From: Antilocapra americana | Taxonomy: Eukaryota > Chordata > Mammalia > Artiodactyla > Antilocapridae | Length of the DNA stretch: 64,000 bases | Assembly: GCA_007570785.1 (NCBI GenBank) | Contig: ML660201.1 | Coordinates: 37,837,656 to 37,901,655, forward strand | Direction of reading: 5' to 3' | Shown: positions 33,701 to 45,364 of the stretch, in pieces | Numbering within the stretch: the stretch's first letter is position 1 | Layout: each line of letters begins with the position of its first letter | The notes under the pieces: generated by a model | What the model saw: only the letters and a program-made list of their open reading frames with translations | What the model was told of the DNA's origin: nothing | The model's database searches: none | Program-made: the position numbers and the translations under genes

Positions 33701-35205
33701 AATTTGGCACTTTCTCTCATACAGTCACTAAATATACTTTCATTGTCTTTGATTTTTAGGGCTCCCACAGGCTATGGTTCTTGATCCATTTGAGTACAGA
33801 CCCAAGATTTGCATTAATATTGCTATTTTTTTTAAGTCTCAGGTTAATAATACCCAGCTTGAGGTAGAGAGAAGAATGTTCTCAAAGTCTGGGAAACTAA
33901 TAAAGATTGATTTTGCACTAGAAGTTGTATGCACACACTCACATATACATACGTGTATGCACCCAAGACGCAGTCAAGGAATTGTGTTCACATCCTGAAG
34001 ACTAACTGTGTCCACTCAAGATCCACCTCTCTCTTTTTAAGAAGGTTCAACTATTTAATTATTCTCTCTTAGAGCAAGTGTCAGAGACACAGTGGCAGAG
34101 TCTGTGAAGAGAGAATGGTGTCTTTTGAAAAGGAAATATTCCCTAGATGTGGGGCAGTGAGTTCTGTTAGTGAGCCCATGGTTGAACCCACCAACCATCT
34201 GATGGTTGAATCTTTCACCTTCACCTTGTTTTCACCTTGTTTATTTAAAAGTTCAGTTTCAGAATCACACAGTAGCTTCAAAACGCAGGTCGTACAGTTC
34301 CACAAAGCATTAATATTTGCACTTTTGAGTTTGTGAATTGACTTGATTTCTGATGTCTGAAGATTATAGAATATAATCTAGGTATAGAAAACAATTATCT
34401 TGAAACTTACCTATCATAAATCTTCTTGAAATGTTGAACAGTCTTTAAATAAGTTGTAAGAATTGGATTTTTTTTTTTCTTTTCTATCAGTGAAGTTACA
34501 TACTCAGTTTTTGTAAATTCTCCGATATGCTTGTCATGGTTATTTGTTAAGTGCAAGATGGCTCAGACTGTGGCTCTGTAATATCTATAATACAGTTTGA
34601 AATTTGAAAATTTTGCAGAGTTGTTGAGCTTGTTGATTTCATAGCAGTTCGGGGAAAAAGTGATTCAAAATATCTAAGTTTGCGACTGCCATCTTTATTG
34701 ATTTTCAATTAACATTTTTTATATAGTCACCTCATTTCTAAAAGGCTTACTACGTGGGAGGTTCTAGGTTAGTTTCATTCAGACATTAAATTCAAGAGAT
34801 AAGTTGCTCAAACTTCAAGCATCTGAAAAGAGAATGCGTCCCCTTTTCCTTTAAAACGCCCCCCTCTTCTGCCCATGCTTACTCTTAACACTCCCATTCT
34901 GAACAATCCAGTTCAGAAAACTTGATGCACTTCCAGCATCAGCTTCCTTCTTGAATTTTGTCCTTGAGATACAACTTGTTGTTCATTACAATGTATCTGT
35001 TCATCAGTGTTTCCTACCAAACACCCCTCATGGTTCTTCCTATGCATGGCTGGACGGAAGTCTCAGGATTCTACTCTCCAAGGTTTTTCTGGGGCTTTCC
35101 CAAGTTTCCCAAATCATGTTCTCAGGCTATTTCTGTATTGGTAATGGGTGAAATTAGAGTGAAATCTCAATTTTTATTCTTTCCCTAAACTATTATTGAA
35201 GATTG
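33701..35205. other. Apparently unique intronic DNA
   Basis: About 1.5 kb without a recognised repeat or exon. It includes a poly(T) run near 34468-34478 and ordinary AT-rich sequence. Confidence 0.5.
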
Positions 35206-35209
35206 GGCT

Positions 35210-35855
35210 GGGAGGTGTTGATGCAACTCCAAATCACACATTTTCAAGGTTCATAGATTAATGTAACATGAATCCATACTTCATTTCCTTTTATTGTCAA
35301 ATAATATTCCGTTGTATGACTACTGTCTTGTCCTTTATCCATTCACTATTTGGTGGCCATTTGCATTGTTTTTACTTGTTTATGAATAACACTGTGAATG
35401 ATGCTTATGAATCATAATGTTATAAGTGCCTCTATTCATTGTTAGAAATGCTCCTATGCATGTCTATGTGGACCTATGTTTTAATTTTTCTTGGCTTTAT
35501 ACCTAGGAGTGGAATTGCTGGACCATATGGTAACTCTATGTATTTGAAGTACTGTCAGACTATTTTCCAAAGCATCTCTACTGTTTTACATTCTTACCGG
35601 TAGTGTGTGAAGGTTCTAATTTCTCTGCATCCTCATCAACACTTGTTATTTTCTTTTTGATTATAGTCATCCTAATGGGTGTGAAGTGGTATTTTATTGT
35701 AGTGTAATTGGATTGGCCATCCCAGATGGCTGATAATGTTGAACATCTTTGCACATGCTTATTATCCACTTGTGTAACTTCATTGGTCAAATGTCTGTTC
35801 AGATCCTGTGCCCGTTTTTAAAAATCAGGTTATATGTTCTTGAAAAATCTTCATA
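35210..35855 (-). mobile_element. Old L1 ORF2 3' fragment, antisense
   Basis: Complement of L1: ATTCCGTTGTATGACTACTG, GGTGGCCATTTGCATTG, ATACCTAGGAGTGGAATTGC, CATCCTCATCAACACTTG, TCATCCTAATGGGTGTGAAG, ATCTTTGCACATGCTTATT, CAAATGTCTGTTCAGATCC. Frames are broken throughout. Confidence 0.8.
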
Positions 35856-36858
35856 ATTAACTCATTTAACCCTGAAAAATCTCTCTGGGATTGGCATGAT
35901 TACCTTTATTGCTGTAGGTAAAGCAATTGAAGATGTTTACTCATTGGGCCCAGGTTTCTATAGACTGCAAGGACAGACTAGGACCAAAGCTCTGACTCTG
36001 AAACAAGGACATTTCCCAAGAGTGTGTCTCCTCTAATATTTACCATCATTTCACTTCAAAAGTAAAACACTGAAGAATGAAAATGACAGTTAAACATACA
36101 TTAGGATAGTAAAGTTCAAAAGATAGTGTAGAAAGGAGCAGACTTAACACTATAAAAGGAGAGCAGGGTTAAGTGAGAACAAAACTAAAAGCATAAGGAC
36201 AGTGAGGGATCAGGTTAGCAGACAAAGCAAGATGTACATTTTTGTTTCTTTGAATCATGTTGGTCACACAGTGGGAAGAAAAACGACTGAGCTCAGGATT
36301 ATCCCATCAAGGGAGGACTACCCAGGCTCCAAACTGTCTGGCCTAAGGCAGAAGCCAGCCCTGGTCTTGGTGTTTGCCTAGCAAGTACAGAACGAGCAGT
36401 TCAGACACAGGAGGATGGCTCAGGGCGAGGTGGTGGCACCTGGAGAGAGTCAGCTTATTTCACTCAAGAAGAGAAAAGCCATTCAATGCTTTTTTGTCTA
36501 AATGTCAAAAGCATCCTTGTGTGGCAGCTGCCTGAGCGCCACTTACGTATCATGTGGTTGGAAGACCATGTCACCTCACCTGTTTTGCTCTCCGGCCTTC
36601 ATAGTTCCTGGGAAGAACCATTCACTGGGAGGAAGACAGAGACAAAGTACCCTCAGCTCTCTGGGCCTCATCAGGGACTGAATGCTGCCAAGGGCCTGTT
36701 GCTTAAATTGCCGTCACTGTCAGGCACCTACCCCAGAGGTTGGGGCTGCCCTGAGAGATGAGTCCAGTAGGCACCATCTGATATTGTCCCTGTTACTGTG
36801 CTCAATGTTGGTGAAGAGCAGGTGAAATGTTTCTGCTCTGCCTTCCTGTTGCCTAGCT

Positions 36859-37010
36859 CAGGGGTTAGCAAACAATGGCAAGTGGCCTCTTGGCCTAGTT
36901 TTGTAAAGAAAGTTTTATTGGCACGCTGCCGTGGTTGTTTGTTCCCAAATGGCCTGCAAAGCCTAAATTGTTAGTTTCTGGATCTTTACAGAAAAAGCTT
37001 GCTAAGTCCT
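36859..37010. mobile_element. hAT-type non-autonomous DNA transposon
   Basis: Left AGGGGTTAGCAAAC and the reverse complement of the right end AGGACTTAGCAAGC agree at 11 of 14. The interior has AAGAAAGTTTTATTGGCACG, AATGGCCTGCAAAGCCTAAA and TCTTTACAGAAAAAGC, the pattern of a common mammalian hAT MITE ending GTTTGCCGACCCCTG. The centre is deleted. Confidence 0.65.
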
Positions 37011-37349
37011 AGTCTGACAGAGTGCTGGGCCCACAACAGCTGAACCGTCCATTGATTTGCATCTTTGTAATGTTACTTAATTGGCACAAAGCTACAAGCA
37101 CCCTTTGGGAAGTCAAGTCTTTGTTAGATCCACTGAGATATTCTCTCCCTAGTGAGGGTGCCTGATGCTCACAGCTAGGTGCCGGCAGAAGCCACAGTGC
37201 CATTGTTTTCTTTAAATGATTTGAACCTCTCCCGTCTGCCTAGACCAGGGATGTCAGCCTTCCCCTAGCCATTATCCACCTACTCAGATGAGATCATTTT
37301 CCACTTGTTAAAGTGTCTAAGAAGTTCACCATTTTACCTGCATCATCTC

Positions 37350-37490
37350 AAATGCCCACATGTGCCCTTAGTAACCTTAGCTCTTATCTCTGAAGTCCAT
37401 TGCTGGTAGAGGAGGGGAGCACAGAGGAGTTATGTCACTTGCCCAAGGTCTCACTTTGAATTACATTCAGGGTATAATCCAGGTCAGGGA
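37350..37490 (-). repeat. Possible MIR fragment, antisense
   Basis: GTAGAGGAGGGGAGCACAGA, GTTATGTCACTTGCCCAAGG, TCTCACTTTGAATTACATTC and GGGTATAATCCAGGTCAG fit antisense MIR order. Confidence 0.45.
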
Positions 37491-37574
37491 GAAGGTGGAG
37501 GGATGTGGCTTTATCATGGAGAAACATCAGCAAGGACCCTGGTAATAGTCAGACCTGGGGACTGAACTTCCTGC

Positions 37575-37765
37575 TGATGCCCAGTGTCACCCATTGGAAT
37601 TTTGTTCTCCTCGCTTATAAAATGAGGCTAAAAGTATTTTCTAGGTCCAGGGGTGGTTTGGAAGATCCCACCTGACAATGTTTCTTCATTGCCTAATATT
37701 AACAGAATACCTGGCTTGTGATGCTCACTACATGTTAGCAGCCATTATTATTTTTGCTTTGTTGT
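37575..37765 (+). repeat. MIR-like fragment
   Basis: CTTATAAAATGAGGCTAAAA, TTTGGAAGATCCCACC, ACAGAATACCTGGCTTGTG and GCTCACTACATGTTAGC follow the sense MIR 3' half. Confidence 0.45.
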
Positions 37766-38254
37766 TAAGAGTGTTGCTATTCTTTTTCTGAAACTTATTT
37801 TATTTTTGTAAGCAAGAGGACAGTGTCTGAGCTTGAGCTTTGTGGCTCTTCATTCAGTGTCTGAAGTTGAACGGTAAAATACCCACAGAAGAAAGACAGA
37901 GACCATGGGTGATTAGAGGTGGCTTGGAGTAAGAAAAGAGAATCTATAGGTTGTATTTATTATCTAAAAGACATAGCTGCATGGTCTATTCTGTTTAGTT
38001 GTTGCCAAGCAGGAATGTGGAACTAAAATTGCCAGAGCCAATAATTGTTCCTAGAAGTGTTGGAAATCTTAGTTTTTAACACTGAAAAGCAGTTTCCATG
38101 AAAAAAAAAATACACATGACAAAATACTAACAACTCTGAAGGTCATAACTGGTTTGCAACTTCTTGTATGAAGGCAGTAAATTCTTCTCTGGGGAAGAAC
38201 TTTCTTGGGAAGCTCTGCTTATATTTGTTCACATCTAAAGATGCTTTCACTGTC

Positions 38255-38535
38255 TCACTTGAGCATCTAGCAAATATTTGTCAAAAAATTCTCATGTTCC
38301 AAGCACTGAACTAAGTATCTAGAAATGAGCCAGACAGATTCCCCTCCCTCAAGAGATTCTCACCTAGTGGGAGGATCAACATGTCATAAAATAACTGTAA
38401 TGATAAGTATATATTCTGGAAGTCCATGCACCTGCTATAGGGGGAACAGGAAGGGCAATCTGGAGGAAGGGGCATTTGAATAGGGTCTTGAAGGATGAGT
38501 AGGAGTTTGCTGGACCATAAAGGGAGCCATCTAGG
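38255..38535 (+). repeat. L2 LINE 3' fragment
   Basis: AGCAAATATTTGTCAAAAA, TGTTCCAAGCACTGAACTAA, CCTCAAGAGATTCTCACCTA, GTGGGAGGATCAACATG and GGGTCTTGAAGGATGAGTAG are in L2 3' order. Confidence 0.5.
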
Positions 38536-38539
38536 CCTG

Positions 38540-38715
38540 TGTTATGCAACCACCAGAAGCCCTTTGCCACATGTGGCTATTTAAATTTAAATTATGTAAT
38601 AAATAAATAAAATGAAAAGTTCAGTTCCTAGGCTGTGTAAGCCACATTTCAGGTGCTCAGTGGCCACATATGGTTAGTGGCTACCATATGAGACAATGCA
38701 GAAAATTCTAATGGT
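38540..38715. repeat. hAT-type MITE, family uncertain
   Basis: CCACATGTGGCTATTTAAAT, TTAAATTATGTAATAAATAA, AAAGTTCAGTTCCTAGGCTG, CACATTTCAGGTGCTCAGTG and GGCCACATATGGTTAGTGGC form the known palindromic-type element with CACATGTGGCTA motifs. Confidence 0.5.
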
Positions 38716-39148
38716 CAATCAAGAATTACGGTGTCAAAAAAGATACAGATACCCCAAGACACTATCAAATTCAGAACACTGTAAGTTTTGGGGTGTTACT
38801 GGAGCAATAATAGTTGGAGTCAGAAAGGCGGGCAGGAGGTAGTAAGGATGTGTGTGTGGCAGTTCAGCGTTGTTCTTCTCAGCCTTGATTCTGCTTTACT
38901 CAGTATGCAACCATCTAACCATCCTCCCAACCATTACCAACATACTGGCAGCATTTTTTTCTTATAGCTGATATATGTTCAAATATATCACATGATTCTA
39001 AAAAAGGCGACATTATACTTGTACACGCTCCAGGCTTCTGCAAAGGGTGACACGCTTACTCTTGTCTCAGATAACTGCCTGTGAATATTAAATATTTTAA
39101 TGATGTTTTTCACAGAAACAGAAATTAAAAAAGGAAAACACTCCAGTT

Positions 39149-39166
39149 TTTTTTTTTTTTTTTTCA
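39149..39166. repeat. Poly(T) tract
   Basis: An uninterrupted run of about 18 T residues after CTCCAG. No retroposon body with a matching antisense poly(A) is recognised to its right, so it is annotated as a homopolymer only. Confidence 0.7.
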
Positions 39167-39282
39167 TTCTATGCTGGTCCTCATTGCTGAATCATATTTG
39201 GAAACTTGTAAAGTCATCGCTATGGTTATATAGTTAGCATTCTTAAAATCATTGTACTTTCATTATTTCATTGTCTCTTTGC

Positions 39283-39535
39283 ATGTTGTTCAGTTGCCAA
39301 GTTGTGTCCAATTCTTTGTGACCCCATGGGGTGCAGCATGCCAGGTTTCCTTGTCCGTCACTGTCTCCTGGAGTTTGCTCAAGCTCATGTCCATCAAGTT
39401 GGTGATGCCATCCAACCATCTCATCCTCTGTTGCCCCCTCTTCTTCCTGCCCTCCATCTTTTCTAGCATCAGGATCTTTTCCGGTGAATCTACCCTTTGC
39501 ATCAGGGGCCATAGTATTGGAGCTTGAACTTCAGT
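39283..39535 (-). mobile_element. BovB LINE 3'-end copy, antisense
   Basis: Starts at CATGTTGTTCAGTTGCC. The minus strand keeps a frame over 39290-39502 with [39 protein letters not shown] and [15 protein letters not shown], the BovB RT C-terminus. Truncated on its 5' side near 39535. Confidence 0.92.
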
Positions 39536-39809
39536 AAGAGATTTAAAAATGTAGGATGAATTTTAATTTAGTTCTCATGAAGAGACTGAGAGAGATTTAT
39601 AATAAAAAATTGTTAATTTTTTTTCTGAATTATATTTGGTATTGAACCACTCTTCTTTATTATTTTGATAATCAGTCTTAGGTAGGACTGATCTGTTAAA
39701 CAAATGATGAGATTTGGGGTTTAATTTAAAAATGCTGGGAAACTCTCCTGCAAGTGACAGTTAACACATATTTCCTTCTAGATTATGTCTTTTTTGCTCT
39801 TAGTTTACC

Positions 39810-40660
39810 CATTTACATATCCATCCATTCATTCTTCAGAGCTTTATTCATTCAGCTGGTATCCTTAGGTTGTGCCAGGGACTGAGTTTGAGATGCAGCA
39901 GAGAGCATGACAGTCAGATTTCCTGTTGTCACGGAGTGGACATTCTAATGGGGGAGGCACGGCTTATGCACAAGTGTAACTGAACAAATAAAAAAATAAA
40001 CTCGCTGGTTGTGCCTCATAATCTGAAAACAATAAAAGAAAGTGACCTGTCTGATAAAGGCAGGGAGAAGGCAGTTCTCGATTCTGTGTTGTCAGAAAAT
40101 TTCTCCTGATAAGCTGACTTTCAGCTGAGTCCTGAATGATGTGCAAGTGCCAGCCACAGAAGCATTTGGAAGAAGAGCATTCCAAGCCATAGCACAGACT
40201 CTCACAGGGGAAGGAGCTGGGTGCTTTGATTCCTTAGGAAGATGGCTGCTCTGCTTAGAATGTGACGAGGTCGGCAGGTGCCAGACAGTGTAAGCTCTGG
40301 TAAGAACTTTAGCTGGAGGAGGAACTGGCAGCCCACTCCAGTATTCTTGCCTGGAAGATCCCATGGACAGAGGAGCCTGGTGGGCTACAGTCCATGGGGT
40401 CGCAGAGAATCAGAGACGATTGAGTGACTGAGCACACAAGGACTTCAGCGCACCTTAAACACAGGGATGATGTGCCTGACTGGGGCCTGTAAAGGGTTAG
40501 TACCCTGTGTGCAGAATGGAAGTGAGAAGCCAAGATCCAAAGCAGGGTGAACCATTAGACATGCTGATGGTGATGGCTTGGGCATGCCTGGAAGCAGTAA
40601 CAGTGGGGAGAAAGGAGTAGATTCTAGAAATAATTGACACAACTTACTGGTGGGTCTGGA
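39810..40660 (+). repeat. L2 LINE 3' region split by a BovA insertion
   Basis: Left part: ATTCAGCTGGTATCCTTAGG, CAGGGACTGAGTTTGAG, CATTCTAATGGGGGAGGCAC, GCTGAGTCCTGAATGATGTG, GAAGAGCATTCCAAGCC. Right part after 40440: AACACAGGGATGATGTGCC, GACATGCTGATGGTGATGG. The two parts are collinear, split by the SINE body at 40318-40437. Confidence 0.6.
40318..40437 (+). mobile_element. BovA SINE monomer without tRNA head
   Basis: GGAACTGGCAGCCCACTCCA, GTATTCTTGCCTGGAAGATC, CATGGACAGAGGAGCCTGGT, GGGCTACAGTCCATGGGGTC and TTGAGTGACTGAGCACAC make up a BovA body. The tRNA-like GGCTTCCC...GGTTCGATCCC part is absent, so it is a 5'-truncated Bov-tA or a headless copy. Confidence 0.85.
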
Positions 40661-41054
40661 TGTGGTACTGGTTCAGTAGGGAACACAGGCATGTTGGTGA
40701 TAGGGAAAGATTGATTCAAGGTGTCTGGTGTGCTAGGTGCCCCCACATCGTGTTTGCCTGTATCTTCTCTTTTCACCTTATTTTATGTGACTTTGCTATG
40801 GAAGAAATACTTGTTCTGCTGCAGAGGAAAATGGTAGCTTGCGTTGTTTTCTACTGTTATAGTTCATTCACTTCACAAAAATTAATAAATTCCTTAACAA
40901 GCATGAGCTTCCGTGCCAAGCACTAAGGACGCAATGGTCCCTGCCTATGTAGTTTCCAGTCTAGAGAGAGAAACAGTTAAGAAATGAGTCCACACGGATT
41001 TGTGTTCCATACCTGTGCTGAGTTTTACCTCTGCAGTATCAATATATTGAACCA

Positions 41055-42718
41055 GATAATTCTTTTTTAAAAAATCAATTTATTTTACTTCTAATTGTTT
41101 TTACTGAAGTATGGATAATGTAAAAATGCATTAGTTTCAACATAGTAATTCAGTATTTTTATAGATTATATCCTGTTTAAAGTTAATATAAATTAATGAC
41201 TTCATTTCCCTGTGCTTCCCTGATGGCTCAGATGGTAAAGAAATCCACCTGTAATGCGGGAGACCTGGGTTTGATCCCTGGCTTGGGAAGATCCCCTGGA
41301 GGAGGGCATGGCAACCCACTCCAGTACTCTGGCCCGGAGAATCCCATGGACAGAGGAGCCTGGTGGGCTGCAGTTCATGGGGTTGCAAAGAGCTGGACAC
41401 GACTCAGTGACTCAGTATACATACATACATATATATATATTTCCGTGTGCTATATCCGTGTAGCTTATTAATTCTATGCATAGTCGTTTCTACCTCTTTC
41501 TCCCCTTACCTTCGCTTGCCACCCTCCCCTTCTCTCTTCTGGCTGGTAACAATTAATTTGTTCTCTTTATCTGTGAGTCTGTTTCTATGTTGTTATATTC
41601 ATCCATTTGTTTTATTTTTTAGATTCCACATATAAACAATAATGTACAGTATTTGTCTTTCTCTGACTTATTTCTCTAAGCATAATGCCCTCTACATCTG
41701 TCCACGTTTTTGCAAATGGCAAGATTTCATTCTCTTTTGTTTGTTTGGGTAATCTTACACACACGGATACATTTACCACATCTTTATTCATTCGTATGTT
41801 GATGGACACTTAGGTTGAATACATATCTTGGCTGTAGTCAATAGTTCTGCTATGAACACTGTGCTTCATATATACCTTCTAGTTAGTTTTCATTTTCATC
41901 AGATATATACTGAAGTGTGGAATTGCTGGATCATAGGATGGATGTATTCCTAGTTTTTTGAGGAGCTTCCCCTACTTTCTTCCACTGTGGCTGCACCAAT
42001 TTAAATTCCCACCAACGGTGTACTAGGATTCCCATCTCTCCTCATCCTAGCTGGCATTTGTTATTTGTAGACTTTTTGGTGAGTCATTCTGACAGGTGTG
42101 AGGTAATAGCTCACTGTGGTTTTGACTTGCATTTCTCTGATAATTAGTGAAACTGAGTATCTTTGTGTGTGCCTGCTGGCGCATCTCTCTGTCTTCTTCT
42201 GGAAAATGTCTATTCATATCTTCTGCCCATTCAGTCAGGTTGTTTGTCTTTTTGATATTGAGCTATATGATTTGTTAATATATTTGAGATATTAACCCCT
42301 TATCAGTCATATCACTTGCTGATACTTCTCCCACTGAGTAGACTGTCTTTTAATTTTATCAGTAGTTTTGTTTACTGTGCAAAAACTTTTAAATTTAATT
42401 ACATTCATTTGTTTATTTTTGCTTCTATTTCCCTTCCCTTAGGAGAGAAATCCAAAAAAGAATTGATACGATTTATATCAAAGACTGTTCTGTCTATGTT
42501 TTCTACTAGAAGTCATATGATTTCAGATGATTTAATTCATTTTGAGTTTATTTTTCATATGGTGTGAGAAAATGTTCTGTTTCGTTCTTTTGCATGCGGT
42601 TGTCCAGTTTTTCTAGCTTCAGTCATTGAAGACACTGTGTTTTATCCATTGTATATTCTTGGCTCCTTTGTTGTACACTGATTGACCTTGAAGTGCATGG
42701 GTTTATTTCTGGGCTTAC
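41055..42718 (-). mobile_element. L1 3' end (about 1.4 kb of L1), antisense, with nested Bov-tA
   Basis: Complement of a ruminant/cetartiodactyl L1 3'UTR and ORF2 end: TTGTTTTTACTGAAGTATGG, TATCTGTGAGTCTGTTTCTA, TTAGATTCCACATATAAAC, TATACTGAAGTGTGGAATTG, TAGACTTTTTGGTGAGTCAT, GATATTGAGCTATATGATTT, TTGTTTATTTTTGCTTC, TTCATATGGTGTGAGAAAAT. Stops in all frames show it is dead. The SINE at 41215-41438 splits it. Confidence 0.88.
41215..41438 (+). mobile_element. Bov-tA SINE nested in L1, with TSD
   Basis: Complete from CTTCCCTGATGGCTCAG to GACTCAGTGACTCAGTATAC plus an (ACAT)n/(AT)n tail. The flanks ATTTCCCTGTG (41204-41214) and ATTTCCGTGTG (41439-41449) match at 10 of 11, a target duplication. 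The insertion post-dates the L1. Confidence 0.93.
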
Positions 42719-42719
42719 C

Positions 42720-43500
42720 TAAATAATCCTTAGCTGTAGAAGTGGGGCTGTGCATAGTAGAATTTTTAGAAGCATGTCTGGTTTCTACCAACTAGATGCC
42801 ACCAGCACCTTCTTCCAGGTTGTGACAACCAAAAATCTGTTCAGACATCATTAACTATGCCCATTATGGCAAATTGAGAAGTCATGCCTTAATTCCAACT
42901 CATGCTGCTTGATGACAGAAAGCAGCGGAAGCCTGTTCTCATCACTTGTCAGGTATGAGAGTGTCCCCTTGCCTATTAGTAGAAGCAAACTGTCATGAAA
43001 GTGATACAATACATGAAGGCAGCTTGTAACACATGGAATGGAACCCATCACTCTTTGATCCTTTATTCAGTTGACTGAACATAGGAAACGTGGAATTGCA
43101 TGATATTGGTAACCTAGGAAGCCTGGAGAAGTTCAAGTGATTGTTTAAATCATGACGCATCTATTTTGAGCACTTTGCAGTGTCCTGAAAATATGAATCA
43201 TTGAAAGACATTTTGAACTTTCCCAATATAAAGGTGTTATCACACCACACTTATAACTCATTGCATTTTGGAGATTAGTTCTACAAAGTTCATGTATTCA
43301 TTATATCATACAAAGAACTATATTGATTTTATTTATTCCACCACTCCAATGCCACCTTGACCTCAGAGGATGGTACTTGCCATTTCTGCTTTTCTAGTTG
43401 AGGAGCAGATTCTAGAACCTAGTCAGCTTTGAGGGCAAAAGACAAATCACAGCACTACTCTGCAATGTCAGTTACAGCAGTGGTGATTAGTCCTGCTGGT
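42720..43500. other. Apparently unique intronic DNA
   Basis: About 780 bp without a recognised repeat or exon. Confidence 0.5.
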
Positions 43501-43509
43501 GATGATGCT

Positions 43510-43950
43510 AACATTTATTAAATGACAAATATGTGCTAGACATACATTGTAAAAGTTGCTTAAAGTATGATATGTATTCAGTGCTCATAATAATTCTGTA
43601 ACATCATTGTTGCTATTTTTACCATTTTGTATGTGGTAAATGGAGGTTAAATATCTTGCCCTGTGGTAAGTTTTAAGAAAGTGTAAGTGTCAGCCGTTCA
43701 GTCATGTCTGACTCTTCCCAACCCTATGTACTATAGCCTACCAGATTCCTCTGTCTATGGGATTCTCCAGGCAAGAATACTAGAGTGGGTTATCATGCCC
43801 TCCTCCAGGGGATCTTCCCAACCCAGGGATCAAACCCAGGTTTCCTGCAGTGCAGACTAATTCTTTACCATCTGCACCACTGGGGATGCCCCAAAGTTTT
43901 AGGGCTGGGATTCAAACATCAATGTGTCCTCAGCATCCATGCTCTTAACC
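43510..43950 (-). repeat. MIR, antisense, split by a Bov-tA
   Basis: Left part: AACATTTATTAAATGACAAA, TATGTGCTAGACATACATTG, AATTCTGTAACATCATTG, TGGTAAATGGAGGTTAAATA. Right part from 43894: AAGTTTTAGGGCTGGGATTC, AAACATCAATGTGTCC, ATGCTCTTAACC. The parts are collinear with antisense MIR and are separated by the SINE. Confidence 0.65.
43678..43893 (-). mobile_element. Bov-tA SINE nested in MIR, with probable TSD
   Basis: GTGTCAGCCGTTCAGTCATG, CCCAACCCTATGTACTATAG, GATTCTCCAGGCAAGAATAC, GATCTTCCCAACCCAGGGA, CTGCACCACTGGGGATGCC. Flanks AAGTTTTAAG (43668-43677) and AAGTTTTAGG (43894-43903) agree at 9 of 10. Confidence 0.9.
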
Positions 43951-44401
43951 TCTGTGTAAAACTGCCTCTTGAGGCAGTATTGATTGATCAAATAATTAAT
44001 TTTCACTGAGTCCAGATATAGCTTTAGAATCATTTTCAAAACAGGCCACTACTACTTGACCAGACTTGATATTTGAGAATAAACCCGCTTGCCCATCAGT
44101 ACCTTAGTTCTCTTTCCTCAAGTATTAGGCTTGAATTCTTCTGAGACAGAATGTGGGGTTGCTATAGATACATATGAGTTAATGTCCAGTAAATTTGTAA
44201 GGCCGGGTAAAAATGGCTGATATATTTCCCATAAGTAATATTTTAGGTTCCTCTGAAATTTAATCAACAGAACTAGTATTTTTCTGCTCTGTTGTCTTAT
44301 TTCCATTTTTCATTTTACAAAGGCAAGTAGAACACCCTTCCTACCAAGGTGGCATTCAGCAGACTTGTGATGTTGCCACATTGCTGGTTCCAGCCTTTGA
44401 C

Positions 44402-44450
44402 CCTCAAAGATACCCCCAAGTGTCACCATTGGTGGGGGATACCTTTGAGG
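44402..44450. other. Imperfect hairpin (about 49 nt)
   Basis: Left arm CCTCAAAG...ATACCCCCAA and right arm TTGGTGGGGGATACCTTTGAGG pair over 8 bp, then 2 bp, then 6 bp with a few mismatches or bulges, around the short loop GTGTCACCA. It is not part of a recognised repeat. Confidence 0.7.
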
Positions 44451-44864
44451 ATCAATTCCAGTAATGTTTCTTCTAGATTAGTGTCTACAAAATCGGCCTT
44501 GCTTCCGATTCTTGCCAAGTGACCCTTTATTTCACTCCTGGTAGAGCAAAACTGGGCTTGGTCATCAGTTGGCACTTTGAAGCCTGAGATTGATTCTCTA
44601 TGTAACAAGTAAATACAACAGTGGAAGAGTTAGGTATCTTTCCCTGTGGATGACCCATGAATATCAAATAAAACAAGTAGACCAACAGCAAGCAGTGGTT
44701 ATGTAAACTGTAAGGTCAGAATTTGGTGGCATGAAGATACTAACTTGACCAACTGGGCCTGGACCACCCAACTTACCATAAAATTGTGAAGTTTATTGAT
44801 GCAGTTTTAAAATGTGTTCAGAGAGCCCAGCTTGGCACTCTGTGATGACCTAGCGAGGTGGTAT

Positions 44865-45000
44865 GGGGGAAAGGAGAGAGGCTCAAGAGGGAGGGCATAT
44901 ATATATATAAAATTATGATTGATTTGTGTTGTTGCATAGCAGAAACCAACACAACCTAGCAAAGCAATTTTCCCCAATTAAAAAAAAATAATAATAAAGA
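44865..45000 (+). mobile_element. L1 3'-tip insertion
   Basis: GGTATGGGGGAAAGGAG, GTGTTGTTGCATAGCAGAAA, CCAACACAACCTAGCAAAGC and AATTTTCCCCAATTAAAAAA are the last bases of a ruminant L1 3'UTR with a poly(A)/ATAATAATA tail. Very short, about 130 bp. A (AGC)5 run follows at 45001-45017. Confidence 0.65.
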
Positions 45001-45364
45001 AGCAGCAGCAGCAGCACACCAATTCCTAGTACTGAGACCTTAGAGAATTCTGTAGCTGACTGAGAAAGTGAATTGGAATCCGGAATTGATCAAAAGAAAA
45101 CTTGAGGCATTTTATAACTAGACAGAGGTGTTCTATAGCTATACTGATATGTACAAAGTTTGAATGGTTTATTCATGGTGGAAACATTAAAACTGAATAT
45201 TAAAAAAATGTAGTGAGTCATAATGACTGTGTCTAATGGTGTTTCATCTTTCAAAATATGATTTTAAGACTAGTTTTCAAAGTTTCTATACCTATTTCTA
45301 TGCAAAATACAAAAAATACTTTTCAGGGATCAATATTTTCAGGATGTCTGGGCATGAGAAGGGG

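Noticed and set aside
45001..45017. (AGC)5 triplet repeat resembling a coding polyglutamine tract
   Set aside because: It is only 5 units, directly after a LINE tail and without an exon context.
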